A stretch of 64,000 nt of DNA from Glycomyces harbinensis (GTDB lineage: Bacteria > Actinomycetota > Actinomycetes > Mycobacteriales > Micromonosporaceae): NCBI RefSeq assembly GCF_900101745.1, contig NZ_FNAD01000012.1:62001-126000 (forward strand). Reading direction: 5' to 3'. How positions within the stretch are numbered: the first letter of the stretch is position 1; the number at the start of each line of letters is the position of its first letter. The translations under genes were made by a program, and so were the position numbers. The notes beneath the pieces are model-generated. The model did not search any database and had not been told where the DNA came from. It was given only the letters and a program-made list of their open reading frames with translations. Below, piece by piece: positions 20,984 to 32,590 of this stretch.

Positions 20984-20984
20984 G

Positions 20985-21716
20985 TCAGTTCACTCCTTCG
21001 AGTGAGCGGATGAGGTGGAGGAACGCCGCTTCGAGGTTGTCGGTGCCCGTCGAGGCCCGCAGGTCGGCCGGGGTGTCGTCGGCGATGAACCGGCCCTCGC
21101 GCAGCAGCAGGAGCCGGTCGCAGCGGTCGGCCTCGTCCATGACGTGGCTGGAGACGAGCAGGGTCGCCCCCTGGCGCGCGAGTTCGCGGAACTGGTCCCA
21201 CAGCTCCTCGCGGATGACCGGGTCGAGCCCGACCGTGGGCTCGTCGAGCACCAGGACCTCGGGTTCGATGACGAGTGCGCAGGCCAGCGAGGTGCGGGTC
21301 TTCTGGCCGCCGGAGAGGTTCCCGGCGAGGCGGTCGGCGTGGTCGCCCATGCCGACGCGTTCGACGGCGTGCATGGCCTCGTGGCGGTTCTTCCCGTAGA
21401 GCGCCGCGAAGTACGCGACGTTGGCCTTGACGGACAGGTCCCGGTAGATCGAGGCGTCCTGCGTGACGTAGGCGACGCGGCGGCGCAGGGGCTTGGACCC
21501 GGCCGGGTGGCCGAGCACCTCCACCGTGCCGGACTTGACCTGCTGGGTGCCCACGACCGCGCGGATGAAGGTGGTCTTGCCCGAGCCGGAGGGCCCGAGC
21601 AGGCCCGTGACGGAGCCGGCGGCGATCGCGGTCGAGACGTTCTTGAGCACGGGCTTCTTGCCGCGGTCGACCACGAGGTCGGTGACCGCGACGGCCGCGG
21701 CCGGGGTGGGTGGCAT
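20985..21716 (-). CDS. ABC transporter ATP-binding protein (DrrA-like)
   Basis: 243 residues. Walker A is GPSGSGKTT, the Q-loop is VTQD, the signature is LSGGQKTR, Walker B is VLVLDEPTVGLDP, and the switch His lies in VSSHVMDEADRC. A C-terminal piece follows as in DrrA-type drug exporters. The ATG at 21716 is chosen because GGAGG lies 5 nt upstream; an in-frame ATG at 21740 has no such site and falls inside the operator. First gene of the ATPase-permease-TetR operon. Confidence 0.92.
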   Translation of the reverse strand: MPPTPAAAVAVTDLVVDRGKKPVLKNVSTAIAAGSVTGLLGPSGSGKTTFIRAVVGTQQVKSGTVEVLGHPAGSKPLRRRVAYVTQDASIYRDLSVKANVAYFAALYGKNRHEAMHAVERVGMGDHADRLAGNLSGGQKTRTSLACALVIEPEVLVLDEPTVGLDPVIREELWDQFRELARQGATLLVSSHVMDEADRCDRLLLLREGRFIADDTPADLRASTGTDNLEAAFLHLIRSLEGVN

Positions 21717-21730
21717 GGGAGCCTCCAAGT

Positions 21731-21784
21731 AATTCAACAACTGATGAATTCACCGTACCACGGTAATTCACCGACTGCTGAATT
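21731..21784. promoter_or_regulatory. Paired TetR-type operators
   Basis: Two copies of AATTCA-N8-TGAATT, at 21731-21750 and 21765-21784, 34 bp centre to centre (about three helical turns). They share more than the arms (ACTG within the spacer). Between them is a further small dyad, ACCGT-ACC-ACGGT. They sit immediately before the ABC-TetR operon start in an island far more AT-rich than its surroundings. Confidence 0.8.
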
Positions 21785-21897
21785 CAGTCTACGCCGCGAG
21801 GCCTCCTCCGCGGACGAAGTCCGGACATGCGAATGAACCCGGCCGCGCGGCACCATCTCGCCGCGCGGCCGGGCCCTCTCGGGAGGGTGGTCTTCGG

Positions 21898-23331
21898 TTA
21901 CAGCACGCCCTTGCCCCACGGGCCCCAGATCGCGATCGTCCGGCCCGGCTCCAGCGCCGGATCGCCGAGGTCGCCCCTGGCCGCGCCCTGCAGGTTCGCG
22001 AACAGGACCCGCCCGTCCGGCGAGAACGCCGCGCCGCACCACTCGGTCGCGCCCTCGTGGCGGGCCAGCGGGAAGATCTCGCCCTCGCGCGTCAGGCCCC
22101 GCAGCGCGGGCAGGTCGCGGCCGGTGTCCTCGCACAGGACCAGGTTCCCCGCGGGGGAGACGGTGATGTTGTCCGGATACGACAGGAGCTCGGCGTCGGG
22201 GGACTCGAACACCAGCTTCAGCGTCCCGCCCTTGCCGCCGCGCGGGCGGTACTCCCACAGCTGGCCCTCGCCCTCGTCGCCGCCCGACGTCGAGGCGACG
22301 TACACCGCGCCGTCGCCGTAGAAGCAGCCCTCGAGCCGCCCGAAGACGGCCGCGCCGAGCGCCCAGCCCTGGTTGAACACCGCGAGCGGGTCCTCCTCGG
22401 CCTCGACCGGGTCGGCCTCCTCGACGTCGACCCACTCGACGTACAGGATCCGCCCCGACCGCTGGCCGGTGCGCGTGTCGTAGTTCCACGCGTCGGCGAT
22501 CTTCAGCATCTGCAGCTGCCCGCCCTCGGCCAGGTCGCCGGGCACGTTCGGAAGGAACCGGTAGAAGCCGGCGGTGTTCTGGTCCTCGGTCTCGTAGACC
22601 ACGCCCGAGCGCGGGTCCACCGCGACCGCCTCGTGCACGAAGCGGCCCATCGCCTTGAGCGGCACCGGGTCCACCTCGCCTTCGGCGGCCGAGGCCACCT
22701 CGAAGACGTAGCCGTGGTCGGCGCCCCAGCCCGCCCGCGTCCCCGCGGTCGTCTCCTCGCACGAGAGCCACGAACCCCACGGGGTCGGACCGCCCGCGCA
22801 GTTCACGATCGTGCCCGACAGCGACTGCCAGGCCTCGTCGAAGTGCGGCTCGCCGTCCGCCCAGTGCACCTTCAGCGTCGTCGTCCCGCCCGCGCCGAGC
22901 GCGTCGTAGCGCCGCTCGGGCGTGCCCGCCGGAGCGCCGGCACCGGGGTTCGAGCGCTCCTCGTGGTTGCGCACCAGCCGCCACTCGCCCCGCCGACCGG
23001 TCGGGAAGCACGCCATGCCGTCGTGCGCCAGCGGCGTCCGGTTGCCGTCGCGCATCACGGACCCGGCCACGGAGAACACCTTGAAGTCGAAGTCCTCCGG
23101 CAGCCACAGGGTCTGGGAGAACCCCGACTCCGGGTCGGTGCGCGTGAGCTCCCGCAGCTCGCCGTAGCCGCCGTTGTCGGGGCTGACGCGGTCCTTGTGC
23201 CCGTCCTTGGCGAACGCGGCGCGGGCGGCCAGGCCCTCGACCGCGGCGAGCGCGAACAGGCCGCCGCCCGCGGGGGCACCGCGGCGCAGGAAGCTCCGGC
23301 GGTTCGAGCCGCCGATGGTCAAAGTCGCCAA
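21898..23331 (-). CDS. PhoX family (DUF839) Tat-exported phosphatase-like protein
   Basis: 477 residues. The twin-arginine signal SNRRSFLRRG is followed by a hydrophobic Ala/Gly stretch to about residue 40. The body is a PhoX-type beta-propeller with motifs such as VRNHEERSNPGAG, SWLSCEETTAGT, HEAVAVDPRSGVVYETED and SYPDNITVSPAGNLVLCED. PhoX proteins are Ca/Fe-dependent alkaline phosphatases outside the cell. The N-terminus has no upstream ATG or GTG; the TTG at 23331, with GAAGGAG 8 nt before it, is the best start and puts the signal peptide at the beginning. It is divergent from ligA. Confidence 0.85.
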   Translation of the reverse strand: MATLTIGGSNRRSFLRRGAPAGGGLFALAAVEGLAARAAFAKDGHKDRVSPDNGGYGELRELTRTDPESGFSQTLWLPEDFDFKVFSVAGSVMRDGNRTPLAHDGMACFPTGRRGEWRLVRNHEERSNPGAGAPAGTPERRYDALGAGGTTTLKVHWADGEPHFDEAWQSLSGTIVNCAGGPTPWGSWLSCEETTAGTRAGWGADHGYVFEVASAAEGEVDPVPLKAMGRFVHEAVAVDPRSGVVYETEDQNTAGFYRFLPNVPGDLAEGGQLQMLKIADAWNYDTRTGQRSGRILYVEWVDVEEADPVEAEEDPLAVFNQGWALGAAVFGRLEGCFYGDGAVYVASTSGGDEGEGQLWEYRPRGGKGGTLKLVFESPDAELLSYPDNITVSPAGNLVLCEDTGRDLPALRGLTREGEIFPLARHEGATEWCGAAFSPDGRVLFANLQGAARGDLGDPALEPGRTIAIWGPWGKGVL

Positions 23332-23506
23332 AGCCTGGGCTCCTTCGGTGCTGCACTACGGACGGGGATCCGCGGCGGCTGAGGGGATGACTGGCATTAC
23401 GAGCCGATCCTTCCGTTCGGAAGGGTTGCCAAGGGAAGCAGAACGTGAACGGAAGGTGACCGGTGGCATAAGGCTTCGGCTTCCCCGAAACGTCGGACCC
23501 AGCTGA

Positions 23507-25768
<2,262 letters not shown>

Positions 25769-26104
25769 TCACAAATCGATAACGATCCGTATTCAGGGGT
25801 GGGGGGAGCCTCGTTACTTCAAGGCAGAGTCATCTTGTGGAAGCTCGCCCCTTGCCGTGCCAACGGCCGGACCCGGCGCCCGAACGGGCCGCCGAGTCCG
25901 AAATCGACCTCGGGGTACCCTGCCGCCGACGAATGGATAACGGTTTCTGTTACGAGCATGTCGCGCCTGGTCACAAGTGTGCCGCATGTGCCCCCAGCGT
26001 TGTCTGGGAGCGGAATTCGCGATATGACAGAGGAGTCGGCCACGACCTGTCCGAGGTGATTCTGGCGCGTCACCGCGGAAGGCCGTGGCAGTGGGAGGAG
26101 CGAT
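25769..26104. other. Gene-free stretch before GGDEF-EAL gene
   Basis: 336 bp with no convincing gene. It starts with an AT-rich run after ligA and ends in the Shine-Dalgarno GGGAGGAG. I looked for c-di-GMP and c-di-AMP riboswitch landmarks and found none. The promoter position is unclear. Confidence 0.35.
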
Positions 26105-28132
26105 ATGGCCACGACGCTCATGCGCAACACTGCGCCGAGAGAGCATCCGGGCCGGTATTACGGCTTCATGTCGGCGGTCGCCGTGTGCGCGGTCGTCGGC
26201 GCCGGTTTCACCGCCGTGCGCGAAGGCGCGCCCGCGAGCGGTTGGTTCGACGTGCCCTTCGCCTTCTGGCTCACCGCCGGACTCGCCCTCGTGGCCGAGT
26301 TCAGGCCCACCCGCTGGGGCGGGCTGTGGATGTCGCCGATCGCCTCGATCTACCTCGTCTACGTCCTCGCCACGATGATCACCTGGGGCTTCGTCCCCGC
26401 GCTGATCGTCCAGACGGGGGCGATCGTGGTGCTGTCCATGCAGATCAAGTCCTCGGCCTGGCGGATGGTCTTCAACGCCTCGCAGCAGGGCATCGCGCTG
26501 TGCGTCGGCTGGTTCGTGTGGCTCGGCATCGGCGGCGGCGAGGTCTGGAGCGGCAGCGTGGCCCAGCTGCTCGCGGTCTTCGCCGCGGGCACGGCCTGGA
26601 CGCTGACCAGCAGCTCCCTGGTCGCGATGCGCCAGAGCCTGCGCACCCGCGTCCCGTGGCACGACCTGTTCTGGCAGTGGCTCAAGAGCGAATGGGCGCT
26701 GCGCGCTACCCAGGTCGCGATCGCGCCCATCCTCGCGACCGCGGCCACCGCGTCCTGGTGGCTGGTGGCGGCCTCGGCGATCCCCATCTTCGCCGTGTAC
26801 CGCATCCTCCAGACCGCCGCCGACCGCGAGCGCGAGGCCGACAGCGACCCGCTGACGGGCCTGCTCAACCGCAAGGGCTTCCAGGAGTTCGTCGACGGCA
26901 AGCTCGCCGACGCCGCCGAGACCCACACCGCGGTGGCCCTGCTCATCCTCGACCTCGACCGCTTCGCCGACGTCAACTCCGCGCTCGGCCACGAAGTGGG
27001 CGACCAGCTCCTGGTCGAGCTCGCCAAGCGCTTCCAGACCGACATCCCGCCCGGCAAGGCCATTGCCCACCTCGGCGGCGACGAGTTCGCCTTCGTGTGG
27101 GGCGAACTCGACGGCATGACCGACCCGATGGAGTGCGCCCGCGAGATCCGCGCCCGCCTGGACGCCCCGATCGTCCTGGGCGACGCGAGCATCGAGGTGG
27201 ACGGCTCGGTCGGCATCGCGGTCTTCCCCGACGATGGCCCCGACTTCCAGACCCTGTTCCGCCACGCCGACATCGCGATGTACGAGTCGAAGCAGCGCGC
27301 CTCCTCGTTCGCGCGCTACGCGCCCGAGTTCGACCACCACTCGCCCGAGCGGCTCCTGCTCCTGGGCGACGTGCGCCGGGCCCTGGACCACCCCGACGCG
27401 CCCGGCGTGAACCTCTTCTACCAGCCGCAGGTGCGCCTGGTGGACGGCGCGGTCATCGGGGCCGAGGCCCTGCTGCGCTACCACCACCCCGAACGGGGCG
27501 TGGTGAACCCGGCCGAGATCATCGAGACCGCCGAGCACTCCTCGGTGATGCGGATGCTCACCGAGCGGGTCGTCGACATCGCCCTGCGCCAGCTCCGGTC
27601 CTGGAACGAGTCCGGGTACGACCTGCGCATGGCCGTGAACGTCTCGGTCCGCGACCTCCAGTCGCCGGAGTTCACCGACTTCCTGACCGAGCGCATCGAC
27701 GCGTACGGCGTGAACGCGGAGAAGCTCCAACTGGAGATCACCGAGTCGGCGCTCATGGCCGACCCGCGGCGCGTGGTCGTCAACGTGCAGCGCCTCTCCG
27801 ACCTCGGCGTGGGCATCAGCCTCGACGACTTCGGCACCGGCTTCTCCTCGATGCAGCACCTGCGCCGGCTGCCGGTCACCGAGATCAAGATCGACAAGTC
27901 CTTCGTGACCACCCTCAGCGACGACCCGGACAACGCCGCGATCGTCTCCACCACGATCGACCTGGGCCGCGCCCTGGACGTCGAGGTGGTCGCCGAGGGC
28001 GTCGAGGACGAGAAGGTCCGCAAGCAGCTGGAGGGCTGGGGCTGCCACGCCGGCCAGGGGTGGCACTTCGCCAAGCCGATGAGCGCGGACGCGTTCGAAC
28101 GCTGGATGGCCGACCGCCGCAAAGAGCGGTAG
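26105..28132 (+). CDS. Membrane GGDEF-EAL c-di-GMP enzyme
   Basis: 675 residues. About seven N-terminal helices (residues 20-245) form an unnamed membrane sensor. Next is a GGDEF cyclase domain with DSDPLTGLLNRKGF, LDLDRFADVNSALGHEVGD and an intact LGGDEFAF. An EAL phosphodiesterase domain follows with intact GAEALLRY, EITESALM, LDDFGTGFSS and VAEGVED. Both active-site motifs are intact, so synthesis, breakdown or both are possible. The Shine-Dalgarno GGGAGGAG is 5 nt before the ATG. The same kind of gene follows ligA in related actinomycetes. Target processes such as development or motility cannot be inferred here. Confidence 0.92.
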   Translation: MATTLMRNTAPREHPGRYYGFMSAVAVCAVVGAGFTAVREGAPASGWFDVPFAFWLTAGLALVAEFRPTRWGGLWMSPIASIYLVYVLATMITWGFVPALIVQTGAIVVLSMQIKSSAWRMVFNASQQGIALCVGWFVWLGIGGGEVWSGSVAQLLAVFAAGTAWTLTSSSLVAMRQSLRTRVPWHDLFWQWLKSEWALRATQVAIAPILATAATASWWLVAASAIPIFAVYRILQTAADREREADSDPLTGLLNRKGFQEFVDGKLADAAETHTAVALLILDLDRFADVNSALGHEVGDQLLVELAKRFQTDIPPGKAIAHLGGDEFAFVWGELDGMTDPMECAREIRARLDAPIVLGDASIEVDGSVGIAVFPDDGPDFQTLFRHADIAMYESKQRASSFARYAPEFDHHSPERLLLLGDVRRALDHPDAPGVNLFYQPQVRLVDGAVIGAEALLRYHHPERGVVNPAEIIETAEHSSVMRMLTERVVDIALRQLRSWNESGYDLRMAVNVSVRDLQSPEFTDFLTERIDAYGVNAEKLQLEITESALMADPRRVVVNVQRLSDLGVGISLDDFGTGFSSMQHLRRLPVTEIKIDKSFVTTLSDDPDNAAIVSTTIDLGRALDVEVVAEGVEDEKVRKQLEGWGCHAGQGWHFAKPMSADAFERWMADRRKER

Positions 28133-28277
28133 CGCCTGCCCGAGGAGTGTTCGCGAACCTCCCCGTCCGCGGACGCGCCCGGGTCCCACAAGGGAGTTTT
28201 CGGACACCCGCTGGCCTGTGCGGGAGGGTTCGCGCACCGTCTGGCCGATTGTCGGTGGCCTGTGTAAGGCTGTCTGC

Positions 28278-29255
28278 ATGAACGTTGCACTCAACGACGA
28301 GGTGCTGGCCGAGTTCGAGCCGCACCGCCGCGAACTGTGCGCCTACGCGTACCGGATGCTCGGCTCCTCGTTCGAGGCCGAGGACGCCGTCCAAGAGGCC
28401 TTCACCCGGGCCTGGAAGTCCCACGGCGCCTTCGAGGGACGCTCCTCCCTGCGCTCGTGGCTCTACAAGATCACCACCAACGTGTGCCTGGACATGATCA
28501 AGGGCCCGCAGCGCCGGGCCCGGCCCATGGACCTCGCCCCCGCCTCAGACGCCGGCACGCCCCTGCCGGCGCCCGAGCCCGACTACATGTGGGTCGAGCC
28601 GATCCCCGACTCGATGGCCTTCGGCGCCGACCCGGCCGCCGCGGCCGAGGCCAAGGACACGCTGCGGCTCGCGTTCGTCGCGGCCGTGCAGCACCTGCCC
28701 GCCAAGCAGCGCGCGGTGATGCTCATGCGCGAGGTCCTGCGCTTCTCCGCGGCCGAGACCGCCGAGACCCTCCAGATCAGCCCCGCCTCGGTGAACTCGG
28801 CCCTCCAGCGGGCGCGCGCCACGATGGAGCAGGTCAACGCGCGGCCCACCGACGACTACTCGGTCGACGACGCGGAGGCGCGCAAGCTCGTCGACGGCTA
28901 CGTGAGCGCCTTCGAGGCCTTCGACATGACCGCACTGACGGCCCTGTGCACGCAGGACGTGGCCCTCTCGATGCCGCCGTTCCCGCTGTGGGTCCAGGGG
29001 CACGCCGCCGTCGCCGAGTTCATGCTCGGCACCGGTTCGGCCTGCCGGGGCTCCAAGCTCGTCCCCGTGGGCGCCAACGGTCTCCCGGCCTTCGGCCACT
29101 ACAAGCCGAGCGACGACGAGCCCGGCCTGTGGACGCCCTGGTCCATCACCGTCCTCGAGATCCGGGAGGGCAGGATCGCCGGACTCAACTACTTCCTCGA
29201 CACCGCGCGGCTCTTCCCGCTGTTCGGCCTCGCGAGCGAGTACCGCGAGTCCTGA
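28278..29255 (+). CDS. ECF sigma factor with SnoaL-like C-terminal domain
   Basis: 325 residues. Sigma region 2 has CAYAYRMLGSSFEAEDAVQE and FTRAWKSHGAFEGRSSLRSW. Region 4 has LPAKQRAVMLMREVL then SAAETAETLQISPASVNSAL. The remaining ~130 residues form a SnoaL/NTF2-like domain (LVDGYVSAFEAFDMTALTAL, MPPFPLWVQGHAAVAEFM). This architecture is that of SigG/TIGR02960-type sigma factors, which lack a separate anti-sigma and appear to be controlled by the C-terminal domain. AAGG lies about 9 nt before the ATG. No adjacent anti-sigma gene is seen, in line with that. Confidence 0.88.
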   Translation: MNVALNDEVLAEFEPHRRELCAYAYRMLGSSFEAEDAVQEAFTRAWKSHGAFEGRSSLRSWLYKITTNVCLDMIKGPQRRARPMDLAPASDAGTPLPAPEPDYMWVEPIPDSMAFGADPAAAAEAKDTLRLAFVAAVQHLPAKQRAVMLMREVLRFSAAETAETLQISPASVNSALQRARATMEQVNARPTDDYSVDDAEARKLVDGYVSAFEAFDMTALTALCTQDVALSMPPFPLWVQGHAAVAEFMLGTGSACRGSKLVPVGANGLPAFGHYKPSDDEPGLWTPWSITVLEIREGRIAGLNYFLDTARLFPLFGLASEYRES

Positions 29256-29260
29256 GCGGG

Positions 29261-29294
29261 CGACGGCCGCCCCGCGAAAGCGGGGCGGCCGTCG
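29261..29294 (+). terminator. Hairpin after ECF sigma gene
   Basis: Perfect 15-bp stem CGACGGCCGCCCCGC / complement with loop GAAA, 5 bp after the stop. Confidence 0.85.
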
Positions 29295-29317
29295 TACCCC
29301 CGACCTAAGCTCGCGGT

Positions 29318-29773
29318 ATGGCTGTTCACTTCAAGATCTGCGTCGACTGCGCCGACCCCCACCTGCTCGCGGCCTTCTGGGCCGAGGCGATGGGCTACCG
29401 CGTGGAGGACCACTCAGAACTCATCGCGAACCTGCTCGACCAGGGGCTCATCGAGGAGGAGATCCTCACCGAGGTCGACGGGCGCCGGGCGTTCAAGGAG
29501 TTCGCGGCGGTCAACGACCCCGACGCTCCGCTGGACCCGGCGACCGGCAGGACCACGGGCATGCGCGTGCTCTTCCAGGTCGTGCCCGAGCCCAAGACCG
29601 TCAAGAACCGCATCCACCTCGACCTCCACGTCGGCATCGACAACATCGACGCCGAGGTCGAGCGCCTCGTCGCCCTCGGCGCGACGCGCCTGAGCGACCG
29701 CTTCGACGAAGGCGGCGCCACCTGGGTCGTCATCGGCGACCCCGAAGGCAACGAGTTCTGCGTCCACTCCTGA
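29318..29773 (+). CDS. VOC superfamily (glyoxalase-like) protein
   Basis: 151 residues with the paired beta-alpha-beta-beta-beta fold of the vicinal-oxygen-chelate family: start VHFKICVDCADPHLLAAFWAEAMGY, later NRIHLDLHVG, and an end WVVIGDPEGNEFCVHS. This is the Glyoxalase_6 type, common in actinobacteria with unknown substrates. A short gene after the sigma factor terminator; no operon partner. Confidence 0.8.
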   Translation: MAVHFKICVDCADPHLLAAFWAEAMGYRVEDHSELIANLLDQGLIEEEILTEVDGRRAFKEFAAVNDPDAPLDPATGRTTGMRVLFQVVPEPKTVKNRIHLDLHVGIDNIDAEVERLVALGATRLSDRFDEGGATWVVIGDPEGNEFCVHS

Positions 29774-29779
29774 CGGCGA

Positions 29780-29810
29780 AGGGCCGCCCCTGCGACGGCG
29801 GGGCGGCCCT
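29780..29810. terminator. Bidirectional hairpin between VOC genes
   Basis: 11-bp stem AGGGCCGCCCC / GGGGCGGCCCT with a 9-nt loop, between convergent VOC genes. Confidence 0.75.
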
Positions 29811-29839
29811 CATCGTCTCCGGTTTCCTTGCGGCCCTTG

Positions 29840-30256
29840 TTACTGCGGGTACGGCATGTAGAACGGTTCCCATTGGTGGCCGTCGAGGTCGATGAAGGTG
29901 CGGCCGTACATGCCGACCTCGGCCTCCTGGACGCGCCGCTCCTGCTTGCTCGTCTCCTCGGTGCCGCCCGCCGCGAGGGCGGCGTCCGTCAGCTCGTCCA
30001 CGGCCTCCCTGGCCGGCAGCGCCAGGGCGTACGCCGCCGCCGAGTACGTGCCGGTGTCGGCGATCGGGCGCTCCGCGAAGGTGGTGTAGAAGTCCTTGGT
30101 GAGCAGCATCAGGCAGATGTTGGCGTCCACCACCACGCAGGCGGCGTTCTCGTCGGTGAACTCGGGGTTGATGCTCCAGCCGAGCGCCCCGTAGAACGAC
30201 TTCGCCGCGGCCAGGTCCGCCACCGGCAGATTCAGGAAGATCATCTTGGTCGCCAT
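29840..30256 (-). CDS. VOC family protein (lactoylglutathione lyase-like)
   Basis: 138 residues. It begins MATKMIFLNLPVADLAAAKSF, then FYGALGWSINPEF and CLMLLTKDFY, and ends FIDLDGHQWEPFYM, typical of the small VOC proteins often called extradiol dioxygenase or glyoxalase-like. No biochemical role can be assigned. GAAGGAG is 6 nt before the ATG at 30256; upstream in-frame codons look non-coding. About 290 bp separate it from the divergent DUF485 gene. Confidence 0.82.
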   Translation of the reverse strand: MATKMIFLNLPVADLAAAKSFYGALGWSINPEFTDENAACVVVDANICLMLLTKDFYTTFAERPIADTGTYSAAAYALALPAREAVDELTDAALAAGGTEETSKQERRVQEAEVGMYGRTFIDLDGHQWEPFYMPYPQ

Positions 30257-30550
30257 GGGCCGCTCCTTCGTTCGGGGGTTCCGGTGCCCTTCCCCGTTGA
30301 GACGAGATCCGCACGCCTGATTCATCGTTCGCGCGCAGGGAATCGCACCGACCGCCCGCCGACCGCTCACCGCCCGTTCGCCGACGTCTCGTCGCGCCCT
30401 CGCCGCAGGATGGCGACGCTCCGGCGACCCACGTCACATCGATGCTTCTCAGTGCCCCGCGCGCCTCATAGGTTCCTTGTAAACCCGTCACCGTGCCGAC
30501 TCGCGCCAGACCCGAAGCCGACACGGCAACCCTTCAAGGAGGAAGGCCCG

Positions 30551-30904
30551 ATGGCAACGCCCACTCGTGATGGACCCCCGCCCGAGGTCACCGACGAACA
30601 GCTCGCCGCCAAGTACGACGACCCCCGCTTCACCGAGCTCAAGCGCAGCCTGTTCCGGTTCATCGTCCCCGCCACCTTCGGTTTCCTCGCCTGGTACCTG
30701 CTCTACGTTCTCCTGTCCGCCTACGCCCGCGACTTCATGGGAACGGTCCTCTTCGGTCACATCAACGTCGCCCTCGTGCTGGGCCTCGGACAATTCCTCT
30801 CCACCTTCGCCATCGCCTGGGGCTACTCGCGCTACGCGGCCCGCCATTACGACCCCAAGGCGACCGAGCTCCACGACGCGATCCACTACGGGGAGGACAA
30901 CTGA
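30551..30904 (+). CDS. DUF485 small membrane partner of ActP
   Basis: 117 residues, with two transmembrane helices (FIVPATFGFLAWYLLYVLLSAYA and INVALVLGLGQFLSTFAIAWGYSRYA) and the DUF485 ending YDPKATELHDAIHYG. DUF485 proteins are encoded directly before acetate/monocarboxylate symporters and are thought to assist them. AAGGAGGAAGG precedes the ATG. It overlaps the next gene in ATGA, so the two are translationally coupled. Confidence 0.92.
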   Translation: MATPTRDGPPPEVTDEQLAAKYDDPRFTELKRSLFRFIVPATFGFLAWYLLYVLLSAYARDFMGTVLFGHINVALVLGLGQFLSTFAIAWGYSRYAARHYDPKATELHDAIHYGEDN

Positions 30905-32580
30905 TGGACATCCTCGCGCAGGCCGAAGGCACCGGCCGCACTCTGACGATGGTGCTGTTCCTGCTCACGGTGGCGATCACCATCGGAATCACCATCTGGG
31001 GCCACCGCTACACCCGCACCGCCACCGACTTCCACTCCGGCGGGCGCGGCTTCTCCGCGTGGCAGAACGGCTTCGCGATCGCCTCCGACTACATGTCCGC
31101 GGCCTCGTTCCTCGGCATCGCCGGGACGATCGCCCTGTTCGGCTACGACGGTTTCCTCTACTCGATCGGCTTCCTCGTCGCGTGGCTCGTGGCGCTCCTC
31201 CTGGTCGCCGAGATGCTCCGCAACACCGGCCGATTCACGATGGCCGACGTGCTCTCGTTCCGGATGCGCCAGCGCCCGGTCCGCACGGCCGCGGCCGTCT
31301 CCACCCTGAGCGTGTCGATCTTCTACCTGCTGGCGCAGATGGTGGGCGCGGGCGCGCTCATCGCGCTCCTGCTGGGCATCAAGGAGGGCCAGACCTTCCT
31401 CGGCATGGACGCCGAGACCGCCAAGATCGTCGGCATCGTCTTCGTCGGGCTGATCATGACCCTCTACGTCGCCCTCGGCGGCATGAAGGGCAACACCTGG
31501 GTCCAGATCTTCCAGGCCTGCATCCTCGTCGGCGGCGCCGCTGTGCTCACCGTCATGGTCCTGGGGCAGTACGGCTTCAACGTCTCCGAACTCCTCGGTG
31601 ACGCCGCCGCCGCCTCCGGCCAGGCCGGGTTCCTCGAACCGGGCCTGCGCTACGGCGTGGAGGTCCCGGGCGACGCGGTCCAGACCATGTGGAACAAGCT
31701 CGACCTCCTCAGCCTGGGGATCGCGCTGGTCCTGGGCACCGCGGGCCTCCCGCACGTGCTCATCCGGTTCTACACCGTCCCCGACGCCCGCATCGCCCGC
31801 AAGTCCATCAACTGGGGCATCGGCCTGATCGGCGCGTTCTACCTCATGACGCTCGTGCTCGGCTTCGGCGCGGCCGCGATCGTCGGGGTCGAGGCGATCA
31901 CCGCCCAGAACCCGGCGGGGAACACCGCCGCTCCGCAACTCGCCGAAGTCGTCGGCGGCGACGTCGGCGGCTCGACGCTCGGCGCCGTCATGCTCGCGAT
32001 CATCGCCTCGGCGGCGTTCGCGGCGATCCTGTCGACGGTCTCGGGGCTGGTCATCGCCTCGTCCTCGTCGTTGGCGCACGACCTGTACAACAGCGTCATC
32101 AAGCGGGGCAAAGCCACCGAACGCCAGGAGGTCGGCGTCGCGAAGCTCGCTTCGATCGGCATCGGCATCGTCGCGATCGTGCTGGCGATCTTCGCCCAGA
32201 ACCTGAACGTGGCGTTCCTGGTGGGCCTCGCGTTCGCCGTCGCCGCCTCCGCGAACCTGCCGACGCTGCTGCTGAGCCTGTTCTGGAAGCGGTTCAACAC
32301 CAACGGCGCCCTCTGGGGCATCTACGGCGGCCTCATCGCCTCACTGACGCTGGTCGTCTTCTCTCCGGTGTTCTCCGGAGCCGAAACCTCGCTGCTCGGC
32401 GAAGGGGTCGACATCGCATGGTTCCCGATGTCGAACCCGGGCTTGGTCTCCATCCCGCTCGGTCTCGTCTGCGCCGTGGTCGGCACGCTGACGAGCGATG
32501 AGTCCCGTACCGATCGGTTCCAGACCCTCCAGGTGAGGGCACTGACCGGCGCGGGCTCGGAGCGGGCCGTGGATCACTGA
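30904..32580 (+). CDS. actP: Cation/acetate symporter ActP (SSS family)
   Basis: 558 residues, about 13 helices. Sodium:solute symporter landmarks: DFHSGGRGFSAWQNGFAIAS, DYMSAASFLGIAG, LPHVLIRFYTVPDA and STVSGLVIASSSSLAHDLYN. These match acetate permease ActP/MctC, which imports short monocarboxylates. It is coupled to the DUF485 gene by ATGA and followed by two tandem hairpins. The two-component LytS/LytTR operon lies just downstream and carries its own related transporter. Confidence 0.9.
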   Translation: MDILAQAEGTGRTLTMVLFLLTVAITIGITIWGHRYTRTATDFHSGGRGFSAWQNGFAIASDYMSAASFLGIAGTIALFGYDGFLYSIGFLVAWLVALLLVAEMLRNTGRFTMADVLSFRMRQRPVRTAAAVSTLSVSIFYLLAQMVGAGALIALLLGIKEGQTFLGMDAETAKIVGIVFVGLIMTLYVALGGMKGNTWVQIFQACILVGGAAVLTVMVLGQYGFNVSELLGDAAAASGQAGFLEPGLRYGVEVPGDAVQTMWNKLDLLSLGIALVLGTAGLPHVLIRFYTVPDARIARKSINWGIGLIGAFYLMTLVLGFGAAAIVGVEAITAQNPAGNTAAPQLAEVVGGDVGGSTLGAVMLAIIASAAFAAILSTVSGLVIASSSSLAHDLYNSVIKRGKATERQEVGVAKLASIGIGIVAIVLAIFAQNLNVAFLVGLAFAVAASANLPTLLLSLFWKRFNTNGALWGIYGGLIASLTLVVFSPVFSGAETSLLGEGVDIAWFPMSNPGLVSIPLGLVCAVVGTLTSDESRTDRFQTLQVRALTGAGSERAVDH

Positions 32581-32590
32581 GTCTGCCCCG

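Noticed and set aside
25769..26104. c-di-GMP or c-di-AMP riboswitch before the GGDEF-EAL gene
   Set aside because: None of the conserved blocks of these classes could be found.
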